Source: Cristatella mucedo | Taxonomy: Eukaryota; Bryozoa; Phylactolaemata; Cristatellidae | Reading direction: 5' to 3' | Length of the DNA stretch: 21,696 bases | Assembly: GCA_009760855.2 (NCBI GenBank) | Contig: WPIO01000023.1 | Coordinates: 5,770,001 to 5,791,696, forward strand | Shown: one piece after another, positions 10,627 through 19,115 of the stretch | Layout of the letters: every line of letters begins with the position of its first letter | How positions within the stretch are numbered: the first letter of the stretch is position 1 | Made by a program: the position numbers and the translations under genes | Notes under the pieces: generated by a model | The model's database searches: none | The model's input: the letters and a program-made list of their open reading frames with translations, nothing else | What the model was told of the DNA's origin: nothing

Positions 10627-10980
10627 GTGGCCGATGAGACTAAAGCCGAGAGAGAGACCTGCTGGAAGGGCGGAGTGCGGAATGGAGCCGACGAGTGTAA
10701 GGAAGAGAGGAGAGGAGTGAGGGAATGCGCACGAAGAGAGAGACGACCCGGGAGAGCGAAGGTTGCGGGAAGAGTGAGTGAGGAGGAGAGAGGAGGAAGA
10801 GGAGAGGAGCGCTCTGCGACTTGAGAGAGTGGAGCATGCGAGAGAGAGAGACGTTAGTATCTTCTGATCTTCCGGTTCCTTCTCTCTCCCGGGTACGGGC
10901 TCGTCTATTCTCGCTCGCATGTGTGTATTCTGGGAGCTGGCTGCGAGAGAGGAGGAGCGAGAGAGGAGCGGAGTGAGACG

Positions 10981-11011
<31 letters not shown>

Positions 11012-11046
11012 AGAGGAGGTGAGGAGTGTGAGGTTGAGAGAGAGCG
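10627..11046 (+). repeat. GA-rich purine tracts, interrupted
   Basis: Two GA-rich blocks (about 10640-10850 and 10945-11046, the latter with a pure (GA)n core around 10981-11006) are separated by about 70 bases of mixed sequence. On minus they form CT-rich DNA, giving the Ser/Leu-rich frame 10408-11124. Confidence 0.85.
10640..10940 (-). CDS. Weak candidate exon using a GA repeat as acceptor tract
   Basis: On minus, the CT-rich complement of the GA repeat ends in CCTCTCTCGCAG (10952-10941), a very strong acceptor by sequence. It completes the phase-2 codon left by the candidate exon 11195-11141. The frame then reads GQLPEYTHASENRRARTRER and stays open for about 100 codons, becoming Ser/Leu/Pro-rich inside the second repeat block. 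The real exon, if any, probably ends within the first 40 codons. The low-complexity composition keeps confidence low. Confidence 0.17.
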
Positions 11047-11108
11047 TGTGTGGTGGTGGTGTAGTGTGTGTTGGTGGTTGTGGGTGTGTTGTGTGTGGGT
11101 GTGTGAGA
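11047..11108 (+). repeat. GT/GTG-rich stretch
   Basis: Directly after the GA tract the + strand becomes GTGTGTGG, TGGTGG and GTGTGTTGTG. This is one of two GA-to-GT compound repeats in the window; the other is at 13061-13305. Confidence 0.85.
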
Positions 11109-11140
11109 GTGATGCCGATGGCATGTGGCTGTGTACTTAC

Positions 11141-11195
11141 CCGAAGTCGGTAAGCAGACCCTCTCGTAGCAGATTAGCGAGTTCTGGCAAAATCA
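11141..11195 (-). CDS. Candidate short exon, minus strand
   Basis: Seen on minus: GGTGACAG acceptor, then ILPELANLLREGLLTDF and the donor GG|GTAAGTAC, an excellent consensus. The peptide is a leucine-rich amphipathic helix pattern and looks like genuine protein. The frame extends upstream as PHPPVLAVTV to a TAA, so the true 5' edge is uncertain. It joins in phase to a downstream acceptor at 10940. A 270-base open segment lies 390 bases upstream on the same strand (11855-11586) but ends in a stop, so the two are probably not consecutive exons. No family recognised. Confidence 0.27.
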
Positions 11196-11585
11196 CTGTC
11201 ACCGCCAGCACCGGTGGATGTGGTTAGTGGCTGTTGGATCGACTACCAACCACCCTTCCAAAAACTGAGTTTCATCATTTGCCAATATGAGAAAATTGCG
11301 ATGTATGCACATAGATATTCTTGGCTTGCGGCATAGTGCCTTTCATCACTGTAGAGCAAGGGGAGTGTGCTATTGAGCAAATTCTAGAAATTCATTAATC
11401 CAAGCCAACTTGGAAACAGCATGCTGCTGGTTAAGCAAAAACATTACTGAGTGGCAGGCGATTAGCTGCTTCCAGTGCAATCTGTTTGGGATAGTCATGC
11501 ATGTCTGCCCTTCCCCAACAAGTGCTGTTACGAGTAACTAGAGTGTGCGTGAATCCGGATTGTCTCGGCACATTTTGTACAGTCA

Positions 11586-11855
11586 TTATCTAGGTCTTGC
11601 TATTGCTGGCATGAGCTCAATTCGTGAAACAGCATCGGCTGGGCAGCCGAATAAGATCTCGACAGGCCTAGAGTGCAGAGTCCTCCCTGTGATATATGGC
11701 GTCTTGAGACGGAGCTGAAGTGGGGGTAGCTTAGGTTGTTTGCTAGCATCCAGACAAACTAGTCCCGCAAGGTCGCGCACCAGTCGCATCATTTTTGAAA
11801 GCCGTCTGAACGTGCCATAGCTGATGGGCACTGACGAGGCCTTCTGCACTGCTGG
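11586..11855 (-). CDS. Candidate terminal exon, minus strand, unidentified
   Basis: Seen on minus: GACCTGTCAACAG acceptor, then 89 codons and TAA at 11588-11586. Composition is well mixed: SYGTFRRLSKMMRLVRDLAG, then QPKLPPLQLRLKTPYITGRT, then HSRPVEILFGCPADAVSRIE and a short basic end. It has a basic amphipathic helix followed by alternating hydrophobic residues typical of beta strands. The open frame continues upstream to 11915, so the exon may be longer. No strong donor lies before the stop. No AATAAA was seen on minus in the following 300 bases. I do not recognise the family, but this is one of the best coding candidates here. Confidence 0.33.
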   Translation of the reverse strand, partial: PAVQKASSVPISYGTFRRLSKMMRLVRDLAGLVCLDASKQPKLPPLQLRLKTPYITGRTLHSRPVEILFGCPADAVSRIELMPAIARPR

Positions 11856-11915
11856 CTGTTGACAGGTCAGGCTAGCCAAGATCTGCCTAGTTTGGTGGGC
11901 ACTACTTGGGAGCAA

Positions 11916-12719
11916 CTAAGTGTGCTGGGCCCACAGGATGATCTGCTGTAGCTCGGTCAACTGCTGCTACGTTGCATGCCACTGTAGTGGGAGTCGCGTG
12001 CTGGATGCGTCAACTTGGGTAGTTCAGACGTAATATTGTGCGTGTAGATAAGCTAAGACAGCAATAACGCGGGTCGATGCTACACTTCCATCGTTCGACT
12101 GTTACAGACGTGCAGATAGTGAGTACAGTATGCACTGGACGTGTCATCATTTTTCACTCGTGTGCTGCTCGGCATACATCTGTAGCAACTGCCCAGACTT
12201 GCTTGATTTCATGATTAGCTTTCTTGGCTGCTTCACTGACTTTCTTCCCTAGTCTGGGCGTAGGCCAGATGAATCGTAAGCAGCTTGTCGTGTCAAGTGG
12301 TCACGCCTGCGAATAGTCTTAGTCTGCCGTATAGGTGCTGTCGTACGGCCGATCGGGTTAGCTCTTCGTGCAGAGCGGCGTGGTCAGATATGCTTCGAGC
12401 TATCTCACGGATGCACACCCGAAGGCATCTGCGGCGTTTGTCGTGGGGCAGTAAAAGCGCGGGCATAGGAAGATGTCTACTGTCGTAGCAAGTGCTGTGT
12501 CCTGCTGCTGCTTAGAGCATTGCTATCCTGCACAGCTTCGAAAAGTCATGCATTGTGCTGCTAGTGCTGGCGGAACTCAGGGCTTCAATTCCAGGCGAAC
12601 TCCAGCAAGCTTGCCTACTTTGCAGACGGCTTCACGCTGCATATCTGCCTAGGCATGGATGATAGGGTGTGAGAGATGTGGGGTATCGAGAGATGAGAGA
12701 GAGACTTGTAGAGAGGCTT
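11916..12719. other. No supported gene
   Basis: Short frames only (the longest is 67 codons, 12285-12488, basic and unstructured-looking). No repeat, RNA gene or mobile element was recognised. Confidence 0.5.
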
Positions 12720-12960
12720 CTCTTATCCTATCCTTTCTCCGTTTTTATCTCTCTCTCTTTCTACTTTCTATCTCTTATCTCTCTCACTCCATTCCTCTAA
12801 TCACTCTTCCCCCTCCCTTTCTCTTTTCCTTTCCTGCTTCCTCTGTGCGTTGCTTTTCCTCCCCTCTTCTTTATCTCGCTTTTTTTTCTCTCTCTTCCCT
12901 TGTGCTTCTCTGATTCGCCCACCCCCTTCTCTCCTCTTGTTATTGTCTGTTTCAGTTTCT
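12720..12960 (+). repeat. CT-rich polypyrimidine tract
   Basis: Imperfect CTCT/TTTC-rich DNA on +, about 240 bases. It is followed within 100 bases by a GA tract on the same strand, so the two are partly complementary. Confidence 0.85.
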
Positions 12961-13060
12961 CTCCTGCTTCGTGGTTGTTTGCTGGCTCTGCTCGTTCGGT
13001 TGGCGTCTCGGCTTTTTATCGTTTCTTCGTCTAGAGGGAGAGTAAGCGCATCAAGGGAAA

Positions 13061-13063
13061 GTA

Positions 13064-13140
<77 letters not shown>

Positions 13141-13220
13141 GCGAGAGAGAGAGAGAGAGAGAGATGAAGAGAGAGAGTAAGAGATCAAGGGAGTAAGAAA
13201 GAGAGAGGAGAGAGAGAGAG

Positions 13221-13266
<46 letters not shown>
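13061..13266 (+). repeat. (GA)n array
   Basis: Long near-pure GA repeats at about 13070-13136 and 13215-13266, with short interruptions (GGACGCGAGA, TGAAGAG, GTAAGAGATCAAGGGAGTAAG). It generates Arg/Glu runs on + and Ser/Leu runs on minus. Confidence 0.95.

Positions 13267-13305
<39 letters not shown>
13267..13305 (+). repeat. (GT)n array abutting (GA)n
   Basis: The repeat phase switches from GA to GT without any spacer at 13266/13267 and continues for about 19 GT units. Confidence 0.95.
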
Positions 13306-13307
<2 letters not shown>

Positions 13308-13898
13308 TGGGTGTGAGAGTGTATGCAGTAATTGGTGGTGATTAGAAGAAGCAGCAGTCTGGGTAGCGACACGTACCAAAGGCCAATACGGTCAAACCGT
13401 GCGTATTTGATCGCGTCATTAAAGGTGTTAGGTGACTCTGATGCTGCTAACCTCTGGCTATTTGCGCGGCCTCTAAGGTGCTTTTGCAAGTGATTGCTTT
13501 GGACCTCTTTGCTTCAATTTGCTACATCTCTCCTTGTTGCTCATACAGGTCAGCTTGCCTGTCTGTATATCCTGGCTTTATTTTGTGGTGCTTGCTTCTG
13601 TGGTTGGCGTGGTTGGTGAAAGTGAGAGTGAAATGACAGGGCAAGGACTTCACGGGCACATCCAGCAAGCCGAGCAGCAATCTGTTGGCAGCTGGGAATC
13701 GGGAGGTGGATTCTATTGAGTGTTTGCCCTCGTTGGCTTGTTCATCGAACTTAAGGACCAACGAGAGGTGGGTGCTAGGTTAGCAGCAACAGGTGCTCTG
13801 TACTGCTCCTCTCGGTTAGTGTGCTGAGACTGGTCTGCTTAATGCGAGTCGCAAGCGAGCAGGTTACGCTGTGCCCGATCTGACTCTGGACATTACAG

Positions 13899-14142
13899 TG
13901 ACATTGTTAAGGCAAGTGCTGCATCTCTCAACTTACATCGACCTGAGCTCGAGTTGTATTTGTCGCAGAGCGGTGCGCTCTCTCTGCTAAGGGCTCGCGA
14001 TGCACTGACAACCCCGGAAAGACGAGCCCAGAGATTTTCTGGATCGCACCGACCACTCTCATATACTGATGATATATATGTAAACCTGACAGTTGCACGT
14101 ACGGCTGAGGAATTGAGCACTTTGTCTGAAGAAGATGCCTAA
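13899..14142 (+). CDS. Candidate terminal exon, + strand
   Basis: Seen: acceptor TCTGGACATTACAG, then 80 codons and TAA (14140-14142). The peptide starts DIVKASAASLNLHRPELELY and continues LSQSGALSLLRARDALTTPE. After an arginine-rich link comes SYTDDIYVNLTVARTAEELS, ending with acidic SEEDA. Composition resembles an ordinary helical protein. The YTDD string recalls a reverse-transcriptase active site, but the flanking RT motifs are absent. The minus strand offers a rival model over the same DNA (14287-13937), so at most one is right. No nearby AATAAA. Confidence 0.28.
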
Positions 14143-14287
14143 CTGCCAGGCGTTTTACGCTGAGTTGACTAAGGGCGGCGTGTCTAGGCGGGCTAGGGAA
14201 AACCGGATAGTAAGCTGAATACCCTAACGGCACGTTGTACTCGAGGTGCTTCGGACGCTGGCAAACAACCAAGCCCTCCGATTGCAT
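13937..14287 (-). CDS. Competing candidate first exon, minus strand
   Basis: Seen on minus: an ATG with A at -3 (GAAAATGC) opens 117 codons. They end exactly at a consensus donor GAT|GTAAGT (13936-13931), three codons before an in-frame TGA. Start and donor together would make a first exon in phase 0. The peptide begins QSEGLVVCQRPKHLEYNVPL and contains Tyr/His-rich parts such as YVQLSGLHIYHQYMRVVG. Composition is less typical than that of the + frame over the same bases. No signal peptide or domain seen. Confidence 0.2.
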
Positions 14288-15050
14288 TTTCGATTTGATG
14301 ATATGGCCGTTCCTACAGCAGCACGAGGCTAACGAAGGCTTTGGTGCATTTCACGGCACCTGCAACCGGCTATTGGGCCCGAGTTAAATGTGCGTATTTG
14401 TTTGCTAAACCTTCTCTGCCTTTGCCGGCAAAGATTAAAGGTCTTTATTTGCGTGCACTGTGCAGTTGGGGCTGACCCCCTCTTTAGCTGCTGTTTGATG
14501 ACAATGTGTGTGTACTGAGCCACTACTGTAGGTGTGCACAGCCACACTAGCAGCTTTTTGGTTTACTGGTCTCGGATGACAAAGTAAATAAGACCTCGCT
14601 TGACTGTCTTGAGGTTTCCTGGGCAACGCAGCCGCAGCCTACTCGATGCCACGGCTGGGTAGGATTAGACGAGCCAGCGGGAGCTACAACAAGCCATGCC
14701 CAGAGATGCACTGACGATCCTCGACGGTGAGGTGCTGAGACAGACCTGCGCCGTCGCTGTCAGTCATCGGCTAGCGACAGCAGGTGACGACATCAGCCTG
14801 ATGGTGCGACAATACATTGGGCTGAGCTCATACAGTTGCTGCCTCTGCCTGCACGCGGTGGCGCTGCTGGCCGGAATGCGATACGCCGAGATCCTGACAG
14901 TGCAATGATATCGTTTTGCTGGCCGACGCGAGGGCCCTGAGACGACTCATTGAGGCAGCGCGATCATCGCTTTGGATCAGCGGCCGTTATGTCTCTTGCT
15001 CCGCTTTGCCAGCGGCAAGTGGCAGCGCACGGACCGCCACACACAGAGAA
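14143..15050. other. No firm gene; weak open segments
   Basis: A frame at 14696-14908 and another after the CTGACAG at 14903 are open and moderately protein-like. The second reads CNDIVLLADARALRRLIEAA, faintly like the region after a reverse-transcriptase YADD motif. It has no supported donor and the two frames are separated by a stop. This could be a decayed retroelement trace or chance. Confidence 0.3.
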
Positions 15051-15051
15051 C

Positions 15052-15083
<32 letters not shown>

Positions 15084-15180
15084 GAGAAGGACGAGAGAGC
15101 ATGAGAGAGGAGAGGAGAGAGAGGGAGAGAGGGAGGAGAGAGGATCGCTCCGCGGCGGAAGCAGAGAGAGGCGGGAAGAG
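15051..15180 (+). repeat. GA-rich tract
   Basis: (GA)n from 15051 to about 15075, then GAGGAGAGA-type repeats to about 15147 and a looser purine stretch to about 15180. Arg/Glu-rich frames in all three + phases derive from it. Confidence 0.9.
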
Positions 15181-15542
15181 AAGAAGGCTGCATCGTGCGC
15201 AGCTGCTTGGCTTTCGGGCCCGGCACTTCTTATCTAGGCCGTGCTTGCTTTGAGTAGCCTGCCGCCGACGCTACGGCTGCCACTGAGAAGAGTGGCGCAG
15301 CTAGTCGGTGTAATAGGAGATGCCTCGGCACTGTCAGAGCTGGGTCAGGAGCTCGACTCGCGGTCGTAACGGCCACACCGCAGGCACAGCCCGTTCAGTC
15401 GCGATGCAAACGCCATTACACCGGTATTGCCGCATGTAATGTATCTCCAATCTGTAACTCCACAAAGCCACAAAGACTACGTGGGAGCACTCAGGAGAAG
15501 TTTTGTGCATAGCCACACCCAGCAGCGCCAAGCGGCTTTCAG

Positions 15543-15674
15543 GACGCATTTGGTAGCCGACAGGACGTCATACTCACGCAACAAAGATAAAGGTGGGAGC
15601 ATAGCAGAGTCAGGAGAGCAGTTGAGTGTAGTGAGTAGCATGGTAGCAGCAGCTCAGAGCGCGCTGGAAACAGG
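15543..15674 (+). CDS. Candidate internal exon
   Basis: Seen: CGGCTTTCAG acceptor, 43 open codons, and the donor GG|GTGAGC, ending in phase 2. The peptide includes SYSRNKDKGGSIAESGEQLS and then VVSSMVAAAQSALETG, a polar linker followed by an alanine-rich helix. Its phase matches the acceptor of the next candidate at 16322, 647 bases downstream. Joined, the region reads ALETG|LAERDSTDRSRLDM, a continuous helical pattern. No family recognised; the open frame extends upstream to 15427, so the 5' edge is uncertain. Confidence 0.25.
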
Positions 15675-16321
15675 GTGAGCCATATGGTCGGCAGCAGGAG
15701 ACGTATTGCGGGCCTCAGCACCAGAGCCGCGACCCAAAGGGAGGTTGTCTCAAAACCGACGACTGCTCGCGCTGCGGCGTAAAAGTCACCGGTCGTAGGG
15801 CCTAGAAGTGATGCACTGTGGAGCAGACAATTCTTCCGCCCATAGCCAGTGGAACAAACACTGCTTTCGCTTCTCCCCCATCAGAGGTCGGCCGCTTTTC
15901 TGTGTGGCATGCGCCAAGAGACTCCCCACTCCTAATCTGTTGGGCCTGGTTTCTGCTCAGCTGTTTAGCATACGAATGTGCGATCGTATGCACCAAACGC
16001 TGGGACTAGTGAGCCTCCCTGGCTGGACTGTGGCATGTTGTTAGCATTGTGTTTGTGGGTTGACCCGCAAGAGTTGTCATGTGACTAGTTGGATAGGCTG
16101 GGTGAGCCATGGGCAGGCAGCAACCGAAGGAGTGTGTGTATGTGAACATGTGCGTGTGCACATGTCTGGGTTGAGCGAGTAGGCGTGCCTTCGAAGGTAT
16201 TTTAAAACATAGGTAATGGTCTTTGTTAATGCACCGTGATGATCAATGGCGTCAGGTGCCTGCACCGCTCGGTAACTTGGTCCACAGTGCAGCACGTGTC
16301 GATTGCGAGTATCTTTTGTAG

Positions 16322-16479
16322 CTTGGCGGAGCGTGACTCGACGGATCGGTCTCGTTTAGACATGAATAGCCGGGCAGGCGTGGTCAAGAGGTTACACGGG
16401 CAAGGGTGTGGCAGTTGTCACCATTCTAGACGACGGTCTCGGAGACCACGCCTCCTGACCTCGAGAGCGAAAAACTTTG
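16322..16479 (+). CDS. Candidate internal exon, basic peptide
   Basis: Seen: ATCTTTTGTAG acceptor, one base completing a phase-2 codon, 52 codons, then the donor TTTG|GTAAGT (perfect hexamer). The peptide begins LAERDSTDRSRLDMNSRAGV, has CGSCHH in the middle and an arginine-rich run RRRSRRPR near the end, which could act as a nuclear-localisation or RNA-binding patch. It ends in phase 1. The Arg-rich part may reflect GC-rich DNA rather than selection. Confidence 0.27.
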
Positions 16480-16914
16480 GTAAGTCAGCAGCTGAGGGCT
16501 AAGGCAGTAGGTGCACAGGCTGCTGGCACTGACTTGGCGGATTCTAGCGCTTTGTATTGGGCTGCATTATGTAGGCATCCGGCCTGGCGGTCTGCTCCGA
16601 TTTCCTCCATCGTTGTAAGCTAATCGGAAAACCAGCAGAAAACTTGCAAGCCTTTGGCAGCAAGCATGAGCTATGCGCTGCCGAAAGCGCGGGCTCGGTG
16701 AGTGTGCTCGCTCAAGCCAACGGTAGCTGCCGACCGTTGGCTGGGCACCACTTCCGAAAAGAGCCGCCTCATGCACTTCAGAAGCAGGGCCATCCATCCC
16801 CCACTGCCTGCACCGTATGACCCGCAGGCTTGCTTTCCAAGCCTCGCGGCTTAGTGTTTTAGGTAATGTTCCACAGAGCATGTATCGCAGGCTGTATGTT
16901 ATGTTGTGTTTCAG

Positions 16915-17000
16915 CTTAGGGACGCTTTCGCCATGCCAAGGCTCCCATTCAGTAATCAGATGGCTCTCCGCGAAGAGAGAGAGACCGATGATCTCCGTAG
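16915..17000 (+). CDS. Candidate internal exon
   Basis: Seen: strong acceptor GTTATGTTGTGTTTCAG, then 28 codons beginning LRDAFAMPRLPFSNQMALRE and ending ERETDDLR, with the donor GTAG|GTGGGA in phase 2. It is charged and helix-prone. Its entry phase (0) does not match the exit of 16322-16479, so an intervening exon would be needed if they share a gene. A possible one starts at the CACTTCAG near 16780, but its exit phase does not fit either. The overlapping frame 16817-17092 is an alternative reading. Confidence 0.25.
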
Positions 17001-17067
17001 GTGGGAAAGCAGGGCCAGCCACCACACAGCCACATGACCAGACAAGGAAGCGAGCCGCCGTGTCAGC

Positions 17068-17115
17068 AGCCGGTTGGTCGTCGGGACGGTGAGCCGGTTG
17101 GTCGTCGGGACCGTG
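17068..17115 (+). repeat. 24-bp tandem duplication
   Basis: Two copies (17068-17091 and 17092-17115) of a unit beginning AGCCGGTTGGTCGTCGGGAC, with one mismatch near the end (G versus C). The length is a multiple of three, so in one + frame it encodes PVGRRDGE then PVGRRDRE. A further degenerate GTCGGGAcgTTGGCCGTCGGGA pattern follows to about 17165. Confidence 0.85.
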
Positions 17116-17469
17116 AGTATGTCGGGGAGTTGGCGCTGACTCGGTCGGGACGTTGGCCGTCGGGATGTTGGCCTAGATTGGCTAGGGGGAGCCGAGGGCG
17201 ACTGAGCTCATCGCACGCAGTTGCCTGGAGATTACTTGCTAGTAGCTAGCAGGCATGGCACACCACGATGGCAGTAAACAAGGGACCCTACCCAACGTAG
17301 CGTAAGACAGCACCCACTTCTGCCTGCCTCCTGGCTGCCGAAGACCTGCCTCTGCTGTCCTGTCGGGCGTGCTCGGTGGAAGTAGGCCCAAATTAGACTG
17401 ACAGTCGGACTCCACGCTGTGCTCTTTCGTGCATGACACCCAACTCTGGCTGACGTAGTTGCCTGGCTC

Positions 17470-18057
17470 ATGGCCGTAGCCAGAGCTCTGAGTGCAAAGG
17501 TGCCCAAGGGCCACTCGCTGCCAAGTTGCTGCAGCGATCGGTGGCATCCTTTGCTGGGATTGACCCGGACATGCCCAAAGCAGCCAGCAGCCACCGCAGC
17601 AGCAGATGGGCTGCAGCCAAGACTTCATAAACAGGAAGACAGAAACGACATTCGGGCCTTCTCACGTGCACATGTTCGCAGAAACCCTGCACGGATAATA
17701 TCGAGCTTTTCCTGTGTGCCCAACCCGATTTCTTTCCATCTTCTGGCTCTGCGGAGTGATGAAGGAAAGGCCGCTGTTTTGGGCCTTCCGATCGAGAAGG
17801 GTCCTACCGGGCTTCACGTTAAACCCGGTCCTGTCTGTCACAACCAGCTGCAGCAATCGGCCACGGCCTGGCCGTGGGCTCGCTGGGCACCGCTGCCACT
17901 CGTTGGCCCCGAAAGAGGAGAGTTGCCCGCTTCGGCGGCAGTGGGCGTGTTCCTGTCGTCCCGGGTGCTTTCCCAGCTGGTCGAGTCGAGCACAGTGAAC
18001 TGCCTGCCGCAATCGATCAGCTGTCGCCGAGTTCGCTCAATTACTGCAGTGGTTTAA
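17470..18057 (+). other. 195-codon open frame, coding status unclear
   Basis: This is the longest open frame outside simple repeats. It starts with ATG and ends TAA, and has mixed but Cys/Pro/Ala-rich composition, without a recognised domain, signal peptide or membrane segment. Other frames on both strands are also open across parts of it (17714-17998 on plus, 17662-18012 and 17239-17628 on minus). This indicates that high GC and few stops, rather than selection, may explain it. An internal strong acceptor at 17976 supports a different frame (see 17977-18080). Confidence 0.2.
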
Positions 18058-18080
18058 CGTGGCGAGCTGCCGTACACAAG
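17977..18080 (+). CDS. Candidate internal exon
   Basis: Seen: GTCCCGGGTGCTTTCCCAG, a good acceptor ending at 17976. It is followed by two bases finishing a phase-1 codon and 34 codons including EHSELPAAIDQLSPSSLNYC and SGLTWRAAVHK. The possible donor AAG|GTCATA is weak. The frame closes with TAA shortly after, and a SINE-like fragment begins at about 18100. It may be an exon that was last in its gene or a chance frame. Confidence 0.2.
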
Positions 18081-18099
18081 GTCATAGGTCGGAATTAAT

Positions 18100-18215
18100 G
18101 TTTGATGACCGAAGTCGTGGGCTCGAGCCCGCGCAGCACGGGAATGGCGAACTTCGAATAACAAATGAATTATATTTGTGTTAATGTCAGCCACACACGC
18201 CCTCTAGTGGGACGG
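18100..18215 (+). mobile_element. 5'-truncated tRNA-derived SINE fragment (tentative)
   Basis: GACCGAAGTCGTGGG followed by a B-box-like GGGCTCGAGCCC (18119-18130) aligns with the anticodon-3'/T-arm part of the SINE at 8438-8591, which has GCCCGAGGTCGTAGGG and then its B box. No A box is present, so the copy is truncated or decayed. The A/T-rich part ACAAATGAATTATATTTGT follows, then GTCAGCCACACACGCCC. Confidence 0.4.
18199..18210 (-). promoter_or_regulatory. CTCF-consensus-like 12-mer
   Basis: GCCCTCTAGTGG on + is CCACTAGAGGGC on minus, which fits the CTCF core CCASYAGRKGGC exactly. In animals with CTCF such sites are often spread by SINEs, and this one lies at the end of a SINE-like fragment. 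Whether this organism has CTCF is unknown. Confidence 0.3.
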
Positions 18216-18525
18216 CACAGCCTGTATGGCCGAAGCGCCTCTGCAGCTCTTGATGGCTATGGAAAGGTACACCACGTTACGCAGTAACCGGTCCAGCAGG
18301 TTTCTCTTCGACTGCATATTAACAGCAGGCATTGAATGCGCTCTGTCATTTGTCCCGAATTGCGTTACATCTGGCGAGCTCTGACTCGCAGAATGCTGGA
18401 CCCTATTGGTCTCCCGAGCGTCAGTGTGCTTGCTGCTGATTGATTATTCCCGTGTGGCATTGGATTCCTGAGGGCGAAAGTTTGTGTCTCGTGCCGGTGC
18501 CTGAGAGTGAGCGGAACGAGCAACG

Positions 18526-18543
18526 AGCAGCAGCAGCAGCAGC
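18526..18543. repeat. (AGC)6 microsatellite
   Basis: Six perfect AGC units in a serine-reading minus frame and a glutamine/serine/alanine-reading + context. No gene is supported around it. Confidence 0.9.
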
Positions 18544-18860
18544 GAGGAGTCGTGCACTCGCGTCACACACGATTGGCTGCCTTTGCCTGCACTAGGGCTA
18601 TCTCGCAGCACGGCTTGATGTGGGGGTGAGAGTAGAGCGCTGGGTGGCATCACGGAGGAGTGGCAATCACGTGGCGGGTGAGGCATCACGGGGCTCGGCA
18701 ATACTGCTTATCGGGTTTTGTGGTGGCTCACTGTGAGTGTGGAGGTGCATCTACGGTAACCGACCTGATCAGAAGTGGGCAGGCAGCAGGGGCCTCAGAC
18801 ATCGTGTCAGCAGCCACCCAACTGATGGCGGTTTGCTATAATCGCTGGACCGGTCATTAG

Positions 18861-18920
18861 ACAAGCTCAAGCTTGCTCTACTTAGCAATGTTGCCAACAC
18901 GACACTGGTTGGCCACCCAG
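18861..18920 (+). CDS. Candidate internal exon (first of a phase-matched pair)
   Basis: Seen: ACCGGTCATTAG acceptor, two bases finishing a phase-1 codon, 19 codons reading KLKLALLSNVANTTLVGHP, then CAG|GTAAGG donor in phase 1. It has a potential N-glycosylation motif NTT. It joins without a stop to 19116-19206 across a 195-base intron. The exon is short (60 bases), which limits statistical weight; the splice consensus and frame agreement are the support. Upstream exon not found. Confidence 0.33.
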
Positions 18921-19115
18921 GTAAGGGAAACTGCACCACCCTCTTCGGTGGTCTAGCTGGGTTCTATAACACAGTGGCAGGAGTGCTGTGCAGCTGCAGA
19001 GCTAGCGGCACGTGTTGGCACCCACATCGGTGATAGCCGCATGGTGGTGGCTGTCGCAATGGCATGCCCGCTGCTGCTGAGTTCTTCCTTGGCTTTTATA
19101 TAGTGTGTTGGACAG

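Noticed and set aside
10408-11124. 238-codon minus frame
   Set aside because: Ser/Leu/His repeats from GA and GT tracts make up most of it; the non-repeat C-terminal part has no recognised domain.
13031-13489. 152-codon minus frame of Ser/Leu and Thr/His
   Set aside because: Derived from the (GA)n and (GT)n arrays.
14058-14075. YTDD as a reverse-transcriptase active site
   Set aside because: No other RT motifs in order upstream or downstream; four-residue matches are expected by chance.
16567-17025. 152-codon minus frame
   Set aside because: Overlaps a better spliced candidate on + (16915-17000) and lacks a supporting donor or acceptor or a recognisable motif.
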